From positions 86,342 through 150,341 of the forward strand of contig CAKRTQ010000004.1 in the NCBI GenBank assembly GCA_934402395.1: a DNA stretch of 64,000 nt, in the 5' to 3' direction. Shown here piece after piece: positions 25,401 through 34,130 of this stretch. Made by a program: the position numbers and the translations under genes. Origin of the DNA: an uncultured Eubacteriales bacterium. GTDB lineage: Bacteria > Bacillota > Clostridia > Oscillospirales > CAG-272. Each line of letters begins with the position of its first letter. Position 1 is the stretch's first letter. Below the pieces are notes generated by a model. The model was not told where the DNA came from. It saw only the letters and a program-made list of their open reading frames with translations, and did not search any database.

Positions 25401-26046
25401 ACGGAATATCGGTTCGGTGAACACGGGTGCGCTTGAGGAATACAACGAGGTGCGCACGAGATACGATGATCTCAGTGCGCAGATGGCTGATCTGACAAAA
25501 GCAAAAAACGAGCTTGAGGGCATAATCTCAAAGCTTGAAGTTGAAATGAAGCGTGCGTTTTCCGAGTCGTTTGACAAAATAAACGAAAATTTCGGAAAGA
25601 CGTTTGCCGAGCTATTCGGCGGCGGTTCCGCACAGCTTTCACTTACCGATCCCGACAACGTGCTTGAAAGCGGAATAGAGATCAAAGCGGCGCCTCCCGG
25701 CAAGATAATCAAATCGCTCATGCAGCTTTCTGGCGGCGAGCAGGCTTTTGTTGCCATAGCGCTTTTCTTTGCGATACTTCAGGTAAACCCCACGCCGTTC
25801 TGCATTCTTGACGAGATCGAAGCGGCGCTTGACGAGGTGAACGTTGAACGTCTTGCCGAATACATAAAACGGTATTCGGACGGCACACAGTTCATAATGA
25901 TAACACACCGCCGCGGCACAATGAATGCGGCAGACCGCATATACGGCATAACGATGCCGGAGCACGGTATTTCCAATGTATTTGAGCTTGATGTTGCCGA
26001 GATAACCAAACAGAAAGGAAGTAAATGGGATGGGCTTTTTGAGTAA
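22414..26046 (+). CDS. smc: Chromosome segregation protein SMC
   Basis: The condensin ATPase that organises and segregates the chromosome. At 1210 aa it is full length. N-terminal Walker A GPNGSGKSN (about 32-40), long coiled coils (about 165-500 and 690-1030), a hinge between (about 505-680, with GPVSKLIEVGGEY and GGTFTGGSVRTGSG), and the C-terminal ABC signature LSGGEQAFVAIALFFA and Walker B CILDEIEAALDEVN. It starts on TTG at 22414, six bases after GGAGG, giving the normal YLKQLELQGFKSF. It overlaps ftsY by 17 bases. Confidence 0.97.
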   Translation: MYLKQLELQGFKSFPDRTKLTFGHGATVIVGPNGSGKSNIADAMRWVLGEISSKSLRGTKMEDIIFGGADSRKPMGYAEVSVTFDNTGTQGRIDCPYDEITVTRRYYRNGDSEYFINRKEVRLRDVYEMFLNTGVGRDGYSIIGQGRIADIVSRKSDERRGIFEDAAGIAKYRHKKNEAERRLASTRDNMERAQDILDEIGARLGPLERECVKAKRYIEYTEIKKKADVQLWLFDTESLRSEISKSEDELRLAAHELDNATETLSTLENQNERLGELSRSSKAESEKLLLSIKECTRANFALESEIKVTESNLSHAEGALSDARAAEKNCRELALSEKKTAEQYREAAVGYAGKLNATAAEEKKARDAAGEAERKASALDDAIAAAFDEIMRAQSEDADAAARLDVIGRSKNEGAGRKDAAAKEIAEYERRAAAISAECAGTERTIAGYDAESAKLAAGEDAIVRSLTAEKERAERGAAILSGLRTECDTLARQTETLRRMEEHFEGYNNSVRHVMQCCADGRLSAAGGCGRIYGPVSKLIEVGGEYVTAVETALGAAIQNIVVDDEETVKAAIECLKRDRAGRATFCPVSAVRGYGGAVTREMAEAAGYRGYVGVASELVKYDPKFSDVISSLLGRTVVFDTLDNAIAMSRALRYTVRAVTLDGQQINRGGTFTGGSVRTGSGILTRADEIKKLTAELADKQSKAAKASETLAAVNAEIKRLEGELASNGDAQKLIGTLRAAEAAKLEKQKAGLDADRTLIERLHSDLSGIEGEAERFDEEIAALEAERRALASKISELTAYRSDREAERGALLCDRDDRIREANELTVRLSETRKDIETANAMAELSEEKIRTLTADADAKAEAAKAAQEEIRSLTGQKAEAALRLADGERELDRLNRERASAEDSGFEFERKINELRRLIRDKQEFKESAAANKLRCETRLEHQRADMETLSTRLWEDHELTRSEALELGYPAITAEERPAVAATQTEYRNKIRNIGSVNTGALEEYNEVRTRYDDLSAQMADLTKAKNELEGIISKLEVEMKRAFSESFDKINENFGKTFAELFGGGSAQLSLTDPDNVLESGIEIKAAPPGKIIKSLMQLSGGEQAFVAIALFFAILQVNPTPFCILDEIEAALDEVNVERLAEYIKRYSDGTQFIMITHRRGTMNAADRIYGITMPEHGISNVFELDVAEITKQKGSKWDGLFE

Positions 26047-26944
26047 ACTGCGTGAGGGGCTCGGTAAGACCCGCGACGCACTTATGGGTGGCATTGAGTC
26101 GGTGATGCGCTCATTCGTAAAGATAGACGAGGATTTCCTTGATGAACTTGAGGAGATACTCATCACATCCGACGTCGGCGTAGGCGCCAGCGAGGAGATA
26201 ATCGACGAGCTTCGCGAGCGCATACGCGACAACAGGATAAAAACACGCGAGGACACGATGGCTGCCCTGCGCGAGATAATATCGGGAATGATAGGGGAGA
26301 GCGAACCGCTTCACCTTGATACCGTTCCGTCTGTGATACTTGTTATCGGCGTAAACGGCGCGGGAAAGACCACATCTGTCGGTAAAATATCCGCGCGCCT
26401 TAAAGCCGAGGGCAAAAAGGTCGTGGTTGCCGCCGCCGATACATTCCGCGCCGCTGCGATAGATCAGCTCTCGGTCTGGTGCGACCGCGCGGGCGTTACG
26501 CTTGTAAAGCAAAGCGAGGGATCCGATCCCGCCGCAGTGGTCTACGATGCCGCAAATTATGCCCGCACAAAGGGCGCGGATGTGCTTATAGTCGATACTG
26601 CGGGCAGATTGCATAACAAAAAGAACCTTATGAACGAGCTGGCAAAGATAAACCGCGTCATCGACCGCGAGCTGCCAGGCGCATCGCGCGAGAATCTGCT
26701 CGTGCTTGACGCAACGACGGGTCAGAACGCCATCATTCAGGCAAAGGAATTCGGCGAGGCGGCAAACATCACGGGACTTGTGCTCAACAAGCTTGACGGT
26801 ACTGCAAAGGGCGGCATCGTGCTGTCCATACGCCGCGAGCTGGGGCTGCCGGTCAAGTTCATCGGCGTCGGCGAAAAGATCGACGATATGCAGCCGTTTG
26901 ACGCGCAGGAGTTCATCGATGCGCTTTTTCCGGAAAACGTCTGA
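26030..26944 (+). CDS. ftsY: Signal recognition particle receptor FtsY
   Basis: GTPase that docks SRP-ribosome complexes at the membrane. The 304-residue protein is the NG core without the long acidic A domain of E. coli, as normal in Firmicutes. G-motifs are VIGVNGAGKTTSVGK, VAAADTFRAAAIDQL, DTAGRLHNKKNLMNEL and LNKLDGTAKGG, and IGVGEKIDDMQPFD closes the domain. ATG 26030 is preceded by GAAAGGAAGTAAATGG within the smc end. Overlap with smc shows co-translation; rdgB follows after 15 bases. Confidence 0.97.
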   Translation: MGFLSKLREGLGKTRDALMGGIESVMRSFVKIDEDFLDELEEILITSDVGVGASEEIIDELRERIRDNRIKTREDTMAALREIISGMIGESEPLHLDTVPSVILVIGVNGAGKTTSVGKISARLKAEGKKVVVAAADTFRAAAIDQLSVWCDRAGVTLVKQSEGSDPAAVVYDAANYARTKGADVLIVDTAGRLHNKKNLMNELAKINRVIDRELPGASRENLLVLDATTGQNAIIQAKEFGEAANITGLVLNKLDGTAKGGIVLSIRRELGLPVKFIGVGEKIDDMQPFDAQEFIDALFPENV

Positions 26945-26959
26945 CAGGGAGTAACGGTA

Positions 26960-27607
26960 ATGAAGCTTAAAATACTGATCGCCACACGCAACCGCGGCAA
27001 GCTCGCGGAGCTTGAAAGACTTTTGTCGGTCTATATCGACGGCGCGGAGATCGAGCTTCTCACGCTTGACGATGTGGGATTTACCGGCGAGATCGTTGAA
27101 AACGGCGAGACATTTGCCGAAAACGCAATGATCAAGGCAAAGGCTGCTGCGGATTTTTCGGGGCTTATTTCGGTCGGCGACGATTCCGGGCTCTGCGTCT
27201 ACGCGCTTGACGGCGAGCCGGGAGTGCATTCGGCGCGTTATGCCGGCGAGGGTCACGATGATGCTGCGAACAACCGCAAGCTGCTTGAAAAGCTGAGGGG
27301 CGTGTCTTACCGCGAGGCAGCGTTCGTCTGCGATATGGCGTGCGTGTTTCCCGAGGGATGCGGCCTTGAGGGAGAGCCCATCGAGGTCGAGGGCAGATGC
27401 GAGGGTGAAATACTCTGCCACCCGCGCGGTGAGGGCGGTTTCGGGTACGATCCGCTTTTCTGGTACGATGAATACGGAGAGACATTTGCCGAGCTTTCGC
27501 GTGACGATAAAAACGCCATCAGTCATCGCGGCGTGGCGGCGGCAAAGCTGTGCCGCGAGATATCCGAGCGCATTCAGGCTGCCGTGAGCACCGAAAACAA
27601 CGAATAA
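26960..27607 (+). CDS. rdgB: Non-canonical purine NTP pyrophosphatase (RdgB/HAM1)
   Basis: Hydrolyses dITP, ITP and XTP to prevent their use in nucleic acids. The 215-residue protein starts MKLKILIATRNRGKLAELE and contains SVGDDSGLCVYALDGEPGVHSARYAG, GFGYDPLFWY and the C-terminal ISHRGVAAAKL, all family hallmarks; EGRCEGEI is also conserved. CAGGGAGTAACGGTA precedes the ATG. Placed between ftsY and yhbY in a dense housekeeping cluster. Confidence 0.95.
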   Translation: MKLKILIATRNRGKLAELERLLSVYIDGAEIELLTLDDVGFTGEIVENGETFAENAMIKAKAAADFSGLISVGDDSGLCVYALDGEPGVHSARYAGEGHDDAANNRKLLEKLRGVSYREAAFVCDMACVFPEGCGLEGEPIEVEGRCEGEILCHPRGEGGFGYDPLFWYDEYGETFAELSRDDKNAISHRGVAAAKLCREISERIQAAVSTENNE

Positions 27608-27621
27608 GCAGGAAGTCAAAA

Positions 27622-27912
27622 ATGGAAATAACATCAAAACAGAGAGCGCACCTGCGCTCGCTTGCTGCCGACATCCCCACTATCATGCAGATAGGCAAGG
27701 ACGGCATAAGCGATAATCTTATAAAAACAGTCGGCGACGCACTTGAGGCGCGTGAGCTTATCAAGCTTTCGGTGCTTGACAACTGCGAGGAAACGCCGCG
27801 TTCTGCCGCCGAGGCACTGGCGGAGGCTACGGGAGCCGTTGTTGTGTCCACGATAGGGCGCAAGCTGATACTCTACCGTGAATCCGCAACGCGCAAAACC
27901 ATCGAATTATGA
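27622..27912 (+). CDS. yhbY: YhbY-type CRM-domain RNA-binding protein
   Basis: A 96-residue CRM (KH-like) domain protein that binds the pre-50S ribosomal subunit. MEITSKQRAHLRSLAADI, MQIGKDGISDNLIK and GRKLILYR are the family motifs; the GxxG-like loop is IGKDG. The ATG at 27622 lies seven bases after GGAAG; an in-frame upstream start at 27550 lies within rdgB. Its stop overlaps the nadD start by 4 bases (ATGA), and homologues sit next to nadD in many Firmicutes. Confidence 0.93.
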   Translation: MEITSKQRAHLRSLAADIPTIMQIGKDGISDNLIKTVGDALEARELIKLSVLDNCEETPRSAAEALAEATGAVVVSTIGRKLILYRESATRKTIEL

Positions 27913-28568
27913 GTGAGGGTATGACCGTTGCCAATCCCTTCGGGATGAGGCGTATCGGCATTTACGGCGGCACATTTGCTCCGCCGCACAACGGACACGT
28001 AGCTGCCGCGCGCGCTTTTATTTCACAGATGCGGCTTGATTACCTTTATGTCATTCCGGCATTTCTACCGCCGCATAAAAGGCTTGATTTTGCCGATGAT
28101 CCCACAGACAGGCTGCGTATGTGCGAGCTTGCCTTTGGCGATGTTGAGGGCGTTATAGTGAGCGATACCGAACAAAGGCGCGGCGGAAAAAGCTATACCG
28201 TTGATACGCTGCGCGAGCTTTCGGCTCCGGACACGAGGCTTTTTCTGCTTTGCGGGACCGATATGATGCTGACGCTTGATACATGGCATGAGGCAGAAGA
28301 GCTGTTCAGGCTGTGTTACCCTATCTACATCCGGCGCGAGAGCGATGAGACGCTTGATTGGCGGATAGTTGCCAAGGTCAAAGAATACAAGGAAAAATAC
28401 AATGCTGTCGTGCGGCGCGTTGTAACGCCGCCGGTGGAGATATCCTCTACCGAGGTCCGCCGTGCGGCGGCTGAGGGAAAAAGCCTTGCAGGAATGGTCC
28501 CGCCTGCCGTTGAAGCGTATATACGCGAGCACGGACTTTACGGCGCGCCTCCCCGTGCAATAAAATAG
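27909..28568 (+). CDS. nadD: Nicotinate-nucleotide adenylyltransferase
   Basis: Makes deamido-NAD from nicotinate mononucleotide and ATP. The 219-residue protein shows the nucleotidyltransferase motif GTFAPPHNGHVAAA and the C-terminal ISSTEVRRAAAEG (ISxTxxR). LFLLCGTDMMLTLDTWHEAEEL is typical. The ATG at 27909 overlaps the yhbY stop; ATG 27921 is a possible alternative that removes four residues. yqeK follows after 11 bases, forming yhbY-nadD-yqeK-rsfS. Confidence 0.95.
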   Translation: MSEGMTVANPFGMRRIGIYGGTFAPPHNGHVAAARAFISQMRLDYLYVIPAFLPPHKRLDFADDPTDRLRMCELAFGDVEGVIVSDTEQRRGGKSYTVDTLRELSAPDTRLFLLCGTDMMLTLDTWHEAEELFRLCYPIYIRRESDETLDWRIVAKVKEYKEKYNAVVRRVVTPPVEISSTEVRRAAAEGKSLAGMVPPAVEAYIREHGLYGAPPRAIK

Positions 28569-28579
28569 GGGGTGATAAA

Positions 28580-29248
28580 ATGTGCGAAAATGAACATAAA
28601 ACCGTAAACATAACGGATGCGGAACTTGACTCACTTCGCGCCGGACTTCCGTTTATTCTGTCGGAAAAGCGCGCGCGCCATGTGCTCGGAGTCGAGAGAA
28701 TGGCGGCAAAGCTCGGCGGGCTTTTCGTGCCGGATGACGATGATATCCGCCTTTTGCGCGGAGCGGCTCTTCTGCACGATATAACCAAGGAGCTCACGAC
28801 TGGTGAGCATGCCGCGATCATGCGTGCGCACGGAGTCGAACCGACGGAGTACGATATTCTGTCACCAAAGACGCTTCACGCGCGTACGGCGGCAATTCTG
28901 ATACCGGAGAGGTATCCGCAGTTTGCCGACCCGCGCCTGATATCGGCTGTTCGCTGGCACACGACCGGGCGCGCCGGTATGAGCATTTTTGATAAAATAA
29001 TTTATTTTGCCGATTACATCGACGATACACGCACGTATGCCGACTGTGTGAAGCTGCGCGATCTGTTTTTTGACGCAAAGCCGGAAAATATGAGTCCCGA
29101 CGTGCTGGCGCGTCATCTCGACAGACTGATCGTTATGTCATTCGATATGACGCTCGGCGAGCTGACGGAAAAGAACGGTCTTATCAGCACCGACACGGTA
29201 GACGCAAGGAATTATCTGCTTTGCGGACTTCTGAAGCCGTGCAAATAA
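28580..29248 (+). CDS. yqeK: HD-domain Ap4A hydrolase YqeK
   Basis: Symmetrical diadenosine tetraphosphate hydrolase of the HD superfamily. Of 222 residues, the HD core shows ARHVLGVERMA, GAALLHDITKE (HD pair) and AVRWHTTGRAGM, then FADYIDDTRTYADC. GGGGGTGATAAA precedes the ATG. It sits between nadD and rsfS, its standard position in Firmicutes. The family removes Ap4A made as a by-product by aminoacyl-tRNA synthetases. Confidence 0.94.
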   Translation: MCENEHKTVNITDAELDSLRAGLPFILSEKRARHVLGVERMAAKLGGLFVPDDDDIRLLRGAALLHDITKELTTGEHAAIMRAHGVEPTEYDILSPKTLHARTAAILIPERYPQFADPRLISAVRWHTTGRAGMSIFDKIIYFADYIDDTRTYADCVKLRDLFFDAKPENMSPDVLARHLDRLIVMSFDMTLGELTEKNGLISTDTVDARNYLLCGLLKPCK

Positions 29249-29297
29249 AACAACTCAATGCGACAGATCTTTGAATACAGAGAAAGGATGCAATAAA

Positions 29298-29705
29298 ATG
29301 AACGCAGAAATCAGATTCGCACCGGACGGAAATCCGGATCCCCGCTCGCTTGCCGAGGAAATATATCATATTCTTGACGCTCACCGCGGTGAGGATATAG
29401 CTGTTCTCCGGGTCGGAGAAAAAATAGAAATAACCGAATATTTCGTTCTTTGCACGGCTCACGCCACGACCCATGTCCGCGCACTTGCCGATGAGGTCGA
29501 ATTCAGGATCGGCGAGGCCGGCGTAAAGCCTTTTGCCTCTGAAGGACGCGGCGACAAGAATTCGTGGATGGTGCTTGACTACGGAACCGTTATGGTCCAC
29601 ATTTTCACGCGTGACGCACGTGAGTTTTACAATCTTGACAAACTTTATTCTGACACCGAAAAGGTGGAGATCGCTCCGCGTGCGCTGCCTGACAACGCAG
29701 AGTAA
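29298..29705 (+). CDS. rsfS: Ribosome silencing factor RsfS
   Basis: Binds ribosomal protein uL14 and blocks subunit joining under starvation. The 135-residue protein contains the hallmarks ITEYFVLCTAHATTHVRALADEVE (shown only to about residue 65 here), GRGDKNSWMVLDYGTVMVHIF and REFYNLDKLY. ATG 29298 lies nine bases after AAAGGA; an upstream TTG at 29271 has no ribosome-binding site. The leuS start follows after 20 bases. An N-terminal extension of about 20 residues is slightly longer than in Bacillus. Confidence 0.95.
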   Translation: MNAEIRFAPDGNPDPRSLAEEIYHILDAHRGEDIAVLRVGEKIEITEYFVLCTAHATTHVRALADEVEFRIGEAGVKPFASEGRGDKNSWMVLDYGTVMVHIFTRDAREFYNLDKLYSDTEKVEIAPRALPDNAE

Positions 29706-29725
29706 GAGCGATTCGGGAGATCATT

Positions 29726-32140
29726 ATGAAATACGATTATCTGGCAATTGAAAAAAAGTGGCAGGACAGATGGAGCGAGGCTGGTGTTTTCCGTGCACTT
29801 GACGAAAAGGAAGCAGGTGGGAAGCCCAAATTCTACGCTCTTGTCGAATTTCCCTATCCGAGCGGAGCGGGAATGCACGTCGGACACATAAAAGCATACT
29901 CGGGTCTTGAAGTCGTGTCGCGTATGCGCCGTATGCAGGGTTATAACGTCCTTTTCCCGATGGGCTTTGACGCCTTCGGTCTGCCAACCGAAAACTATGC
30001 GATAAAGACGGGTATGCATCCGCGTGCCGTCACCGACAAAAACATTGCAAAATTCACGCAGCAGCTTAAGCGCGTCGGCTACAGCTTTGACTGGGACCGC
30101 GTTATCGACACGACAGACGAGGATTACTACCGCTGGACGCAGTGGATATTCCTTAAAATGTTTGAAGCCGGACTTGCCTTCCGCGATACCGCGCTCGTCA
30201 ACTACTGCCCGACCTGCAAGGTCGTGCTTTCAAATGAGGATTCCCAGGGCGGCAAGTGCGACATCTGCCACAGCGACGTTGTGCAGAAGTCAAAGGATGT
30301 ATGGTATCTGCGCATAACGAAATATGCCGACCGTTTGCTTGAGGGGCTGAAGGAAGTCGATTATCTGCCCAATATCAAGCAGCAGCAGATCAACTGGATC
30401 GGCAGATCCGAGGGCGCGTTCGTCAATTTCGGCATTGCCGGCAAGCCCGACGAAAAACTGCGCATATACACCACGCGCCCCGACACCCTGTTCGGCGTTA
30501 CATTCATGGTAATGGCGCCCGAGCATCCGATGATAGACAAGTACGCCTCCGAGATCGCCAACATGGACGAGGTGAAGGCATACCGCGCCGAATGCGCCAA
30601 AAAAACCGAGTTCGAACGCACCCAGCTTGTCAAGGACAAGACCGGCGTCCGCCTTTCGGGGCTTTCCGCCGTCAATCCGCTCACGGGCAAGGAAATACCT
30701 ATTTACATTGCCGATTATGTCATGATGGGCTACGGCACCGGCGCGATAATGGCTGTTCCCGCGCACGATCAGCGCGACTGGGAGTTCGCACACAAGTTCG
30801 GCATTGACGTCATTGAGGTCATAAAGGGCGGAAATGTCGAAAAGGAAGCATATGCCGGCGACGGAGAGATGGTCAATTCCGGCTTCCTTAACGGATACAA
30901 TAACAAAAAGGATTCCATCCGCCGCGCGGTAGAGGAGCTTGAAAAGCTCGGTGCGGGCGAGGGCGGAGTCCAGTACAAGATGAAGGACTGGGCGTTCAAC
31001 CGTCAGCGTTACTGGGGCGAGCCGATACCGATCGTACACTGCCCGAAGTGCGGTATGGTGCCCGTGCCGTATGACGAGCTGCCGCTGAAGCTCCCCGATA
31101 TGAAGGAATTCGCGCCGGGTCAGAACGGCGAGTCGCCGCTGGCGCGCATACCCGAATTCGTTCACTGCAAGTGCCCGAAGTGCGGCGGCGAGGCGCGCCG
31201 CGAGACAGACACCATGCCACAGTGGGCGGGTTCGTCGTGGTACTTCCTCCGCTATGTCGATCCGCATAACCCCAAATGCCTTGCCGATTACGACAAGCTG
31301 AAATACTGGATGCCCGTTGACTGGTACAACGGCGGTATGGAGCACGTCACGCGCCATATGATCTATTCGCGCTTCTGGCATAAATTCCTTTACGATCTCG
31401 GTGTCGTGCCCTGTGATGAGCCGTATGCCAAACGCACCGCACAGGGACTTATACTCGGTCCGGACGGCGACAAAATGTCAAAATCCAAGGGCAACGTCAT
31501 CGACCCCAACACTGTTATCGATGCTTACGGCGCCGATGTGCTGCGCACATACGTTCTCTTTATGGGCGACTACACGGCAGCTGCGCCGTGGTCGGATAAC
31601 AGTGTGAAGGGATGCAAGAGATTCCTTGAGAGAGTTGCGGATCTGCCGGGAATGGTGAAGGGCGCAGGCGCAACGCCCGCTCTTGAGGCGGCATTCCACA
31701 AGACTGTAAAAAAGGTCACCGACGATTACAACAGCCTTAAGTTCAACACTGCGATAGCGGCGCTTATGGGTCTTATCAACGATATAACCGCCAACGGTTC
31801 GCTTACCAAAGACGAGCTTATGACCTATATCAAGCTGCTCTCACCCGTTGCTCCTCATCTTTGCGAGGAGATAAACGAAAAGCTCGGCGGCAAGACGCTG
31901 CTTGCCGTCTCCGAATGGCCCGGATACGACGAGGCAAAAACAGTGGATGATACGGTCGAGCTTGCCGTTCAGATAAACGGCAAGGTGCGTTCCACCGTCA
32001 AGCTGCCGCTTGACTGCCCGCGCGATGAAGCACTTGCTGCCGCCAAGGCAGACGAGCGCATTGCTGCGGCGATCGAGGGCAAGACGATAGTTAAGGAGAT
32101 CACGGTGCCGAACAAGATAATCAACATCGTGGTCAGATAA
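29726..32140 (+). CDS. leuS: Leucyl-tRNA synthetase
   Basis: Charges tRNA-Leu. The 804-residue class I synthetase has the HIGH-type motif in GAGMHVGHIKAYSG, the zinc-type cysteines CPTC and CDIC, the CP1 editing domain with TTRPDTLFGVTFMV and AVPAHDQRDWEFA, the second cysteine module CPKCG, and KMSKSKGN. The anticodon-binding and C-terminal domains follow, ending NIVVR. CGGGAGATCATT gives the ribosome-binding site. It ends the yhbY-to-leuS cluster. Confidence 0.97.
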   Translation: MKYDYLAIEKKWQDRWSEAGVFRALDEKEAGGKPKFYALVEFPYPSGAGMHVGHIKAYSGLEVVSRMRRMQGYNVLFPMGFDAFGLPTENYAIKTGMHPRAVTDKNIAKFTQQLKRVGYSFDWDRVIDTTDEDYYRWTQWIFLKMFEAGLAFRDTALVNYCPTCKVVLSNEDSQGGKCDICHSDVVQKSKDVWYLRITKYADRLLEGLKEVDYLPNIKQQQINWIGRSEGAFVNFGIAGKPDEKLRIYTTRPDTLFGVTFMVMAPEHPMIDKYASEIANMDEVKAYRAECAKKTEFERTQLVKDKTGVRLSGLSAVNPLTGKEIPIYIADYVMMGYGTGAIMAVPAHDQRDWEFAHKFGIDVIEVIKGGNVEKEAYAGDGEMVNSGFLNGYNNKKDSIRRAVEELEKLGAGEGGVQYKMKDWAFNRQRYWGEPIPIVHCPKCGMVPVPYDELPLKLPDMKEFAPGQNGESPLARIPEFVHCKCPKCGGEARRETDTMPQWAGSSWYFLRYVDPHNPKCLADYDKLKYWMPVDWYNGGMEHVTRHMIYSRFWHKFLYDLGVVPCDEPYAKRTAQGLILGPDGDKMSKSKGNVIDPNTVIDAYGADVLRTYVLFMGDYTAAAPWSDNSVKGCKRFLERVADLPGMVKGAGATPALEAAFHKTVKKVTDDYNSLKFNTAIAALMGLINDITANGSLTKDELMTYIKLLSPVAPHLCEEINEKLGGKTLLAVSEWPGYDEAKTVDDTVELAVQINGKVRSTVKLPLDCPRDEALAAAKADERIAAAIEGKTIVKEITVPNKIINIVVR

Positions 32141-32185
32141 ATCAATTTCACAGCGGGAAGCGCCGGACGGTGCGGCCCGTAACAG

Positions 32186-32226
32186 GGCAGGGAGAGCCGA
32201 ACCGAGCGGGCGAGGCTCTCCTTGCC
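32186..32226 (+). other. Leader hairpin upstream of the MATE gene
   Basis: GGCAGGGAGAGCC (32186-32198) pairs with GGCTCTCCTTGCC (32214-32226) in 13 base pairs, one of them G-U, with a 15-base loop. It ends five bases before the MATE ribosome-binding site and has no T-run. It may be the leuS transcript end or a translation-modulating leader. Confidence 0.45.
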
Positions 32227-32242
32227 TTGCGGAAAGGTTTTT

Positions 32243-33676
32243 ATGTTGAATTCAACAAAGCTGAAAAGATACTTCGGCGATGCGGGCTTCTGGAGAGATA
32301 TAGCAAGACTTGCGCTTCCGATAGCCCTTCAGAATCTGCTTTCAAGTTCATTTGCGCTGGTAGATACACTTATGGTGGGGCAGCTTGGCGATACTCCGCT
32401 TGCTGCCGTAGGTATGGCGGGACAGTTCGGGTGGTTCCTTTCGATGATCATATTCGGAATGACCTCTGCGCTCACCATGTTTGTATCGCAGTACTGGGGA
32501 GCGCAGGATCTGAAGTCGATACGCAGAGTGTACGGGATAGCGCTTGCGCTTGCGCTCGGCATATCCGGGCTGTTCACCGTTGCCGGCGCCGCTTTTCCGC
32601 GCGGCGTCGTGTGGATATTCAACCGCGAGGCGGCTGTGCTTGACGTAGGGGCGGAGTATTTGTCGGTCGCGGCATTCTCATATCCCGCAATTGCACTCAA
32701 TTATGTTTTTATGGGCGTTCTGCGCGCTACAGAGCGCGTAAAGCTGCCTCTTTACACAACACTGGTAACAACACTGCTCAATGCCGGGCTGGACTATGCT
32801 TTTATTTTCGGTTTCGGGTCAATACCGGCAATGGGGGCGCGCGGAGCAGCCATCGCGACCGTTATATCCGCGTGGCTCTCGCCTGTTATCACTTTTTTGA
32901 TATCCCTTACCGAGAAAAACATACTCATTGCGTCGCTGCGGGATATGTTCGGCTTTGACCGTGCATTCCTGGGGCAGTTTTTGCGCCGCGCGATGCCCGT
33001 TGTGGCAAACGAGACCCTGTGGGGGGCGGGAACGCTTGTTTTCAATATCATTTTTGCCAATCTCGGTTCGGGCAACTATGCTGCGGTAACGATAATGCGC
33101 ACATTTGAAAGCATTGCTTTTGTCTTTTTTGTGGGACTTGGCAGCGCGTCAAGCGTTATTGTTGGAAAGTCGGTCGGAGCCGGAGAAATAAATGCTGCAG
33201 TGCGCGATTCGCGCCGACTGGCTGTGCTCGTTCCGTCATTTTCGCTGCTGTTCGGTATGGTGATAATTGCCTTCAGACGTCAGATCGTTGGAATTTTCGA
33301 CCTTGACGGAAAGATCACAGCCGAAACGCTCGGCACTGCCGTATGGATACTTTCGATATATGCGGCGGAAATGGCGATAAGAAATATACCGTACATAATG
33401 ATATGCGGAATTTTTCGTCCGGGCGGAGAAACACGCGTGGGAATGAAGTACGACCTTTTGTTTTTGTGGTGCGTATCACTGCCCGCGACACTTGCGGCGG
33501 CATTCCTTCTCCGTCTGCCTTTTCCGGCGGTATTTGCGACCATGTACATAGCTGAGGACTGGCTGAAGGCGTTTTTTTGCATACGGTATTTCCTTACCGG
33601 CAAATGGCTGAAGCCCGTTACTCCGGAGGGCCGCGCCGGACTTGAAAAATACCTCCGTGAAAAGGAAAAAGCATGA
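32243..33676 (+). CDS. MATE-family efflux transporter
   Basis: A 477-residue integral membrane protein with about 12 hydrophobic helices in two repeats. Family motifs are IARLALPIALQNLLSSSFALVDTLMVGQLGD-type helix 1 region (residues about 18-48), QYWGAQD and, in the second half, LRRAMPVVANETLWG and GLGSASSVIVGKSVGAG. These antiporters export drugs or metabolites with Na+ or H+. ATG 32243 follows GGAAAGG at 32231-32237. The C-terminal 30 residues are cytosolic and charged. Substrate unknown. A symmetric A/T-flanked hairpin follows the stop. Confidence 0.93.
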   Translation: MLNSTKLKRYFGDAGFWRDIARLALPIALQNLLSSSFALVDTLMVGQLGDTPLAAVGMAGQFGWFLSMIIFGMTSALTMFVSQYWGAQDLKSIRRVYGIALALALGISGLFTVAGAAFPRGVVWIFNREAAVLDVGAEYLSVAAFSYPAIALNYVFMGVLRATERVKLPLYTTLVTTLLNAGLDYAFIFGFGSIPAMGARGAAIATVISAWLSPVITFLISLTEKNILIASLRDMFGFDRAFLGQFLRRAMPVVANETLWGAGTLVFNIIFANLGSGNYAAVTIMRTFESIAFVFFVGLGSASSVIVGKSVGAGEINAAVRDSRRLAVLVPSFSLLFGMVIIAFRRQIVGIFDLDGKITAETLGTAVWILSIYAAEMAIRNIPYIMICGIFRPGGETRVGMKYDLLFLWCVSLPATLAAAFLLRLPFPAVFATMYIAEDWLKAFFCIRYFLTGKWLKPVTPEGRAGLEKYLREKEKA

Positions 33677-33677
33677 A

Positions 33678-33702
33678 GTTTTTTTCGCATATTGCGAAAA
33701 AA
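33678..33702. terminator. Bidirectional terminator-like hairpin after the MATE gene
   Basis: Seven T, then CGCA, loop TAT, TGCG and seven A: an 11-bp perfect stem two bases after the MATE stop. The T side faces the reverse strand, so on the plus strand it is not a classic T-tailed terminator. Confidence 0.45.
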
Positions 33703-33715
33703 ATCGCAAAAAACT

Positions 33716-33744
33716 ATTGCATTTCAAACGGAAATGTGGTATCA
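33716..33744 (+). promoter_or_regulatory. rpsT promoter
   Basis: TTGCAT at 33716-33721 and TATCAT at 33739-33744 with a 17-base spacer, about 80 bases before the rpsT start. Confidence 0.65.
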
Positions 33745-33824
33745 TATACAAGTATGAAGATTCGGTGTGCGTAAGCTCTCAGGCGTGTGCCGCAGCTTCA
33801 TGATTTCAAGGGGAGGTGAATATT

Positions 33825-34088
33825 TTGGCGAACATCAAATCAGCGAAAAAGCGCGTAAAGGTCATTAAGGTCAAAACGCTTCGCAACAAGATGGCACACA
33901 ATCAGCTTCGCACCATTATAAAGAAGTATTATGCTGCCGTTGAGTCCGGCGACAAGGAAGCCGCGAAGAGCGCATATCTGCTTGCCGTTAAGAAGGTCGA
34001 TCAGGCTGCTGCGCACGGTATCATCCACAAGAACGCTGCCGCGCACAAAAAGAGCCAGTTCACAAAGGCCCTCAACGCAATGGCGTAA
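33825..34088 (+). CDS. rpsT: Ribosomal protein bS20 (TTG start)
   Basis: A basic 87-residue 30S protein that binds 16S rRNA. The N-terminus ANIKSAKKRVKV and the region AHGIIHKNAAAHKKSQFTK are diagnostic. TTG 33825 is the likely start because GGGGAGGTGA lies five bases upstream and family members begin at this residue; GTG 33816 lies within that ribosome-binding site. Rare start codons in rpsT are known in E. coli (TTG) and help autoregulation. Monocistronic between a promoter and a strong terminator. Confidence 0.97.
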   Translation: MANIKSAKKRVKVIKVKTLRNKMAHNQLRTIIKKYYAAVESGDKEAAKSAYLLAVKKVDQAAAHGIIHKNAAAHKKSQFTKALNAMA

Positions 34089-34130
34089 GCCACGGCAATT
34101 ATATAATCTGTCGATGCCCGGCAGAACCCA

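Noticed and set aside
26111..27637. 508-codon reverse open frame opposite ftsY and rdgB
   Set aside because: An antisense shadow of two certain genes, a common effect of high GC at third positions. The same applies to the reverse frames at 1317-2351, 3234-4238, 34277-35683 and 18656-19717.
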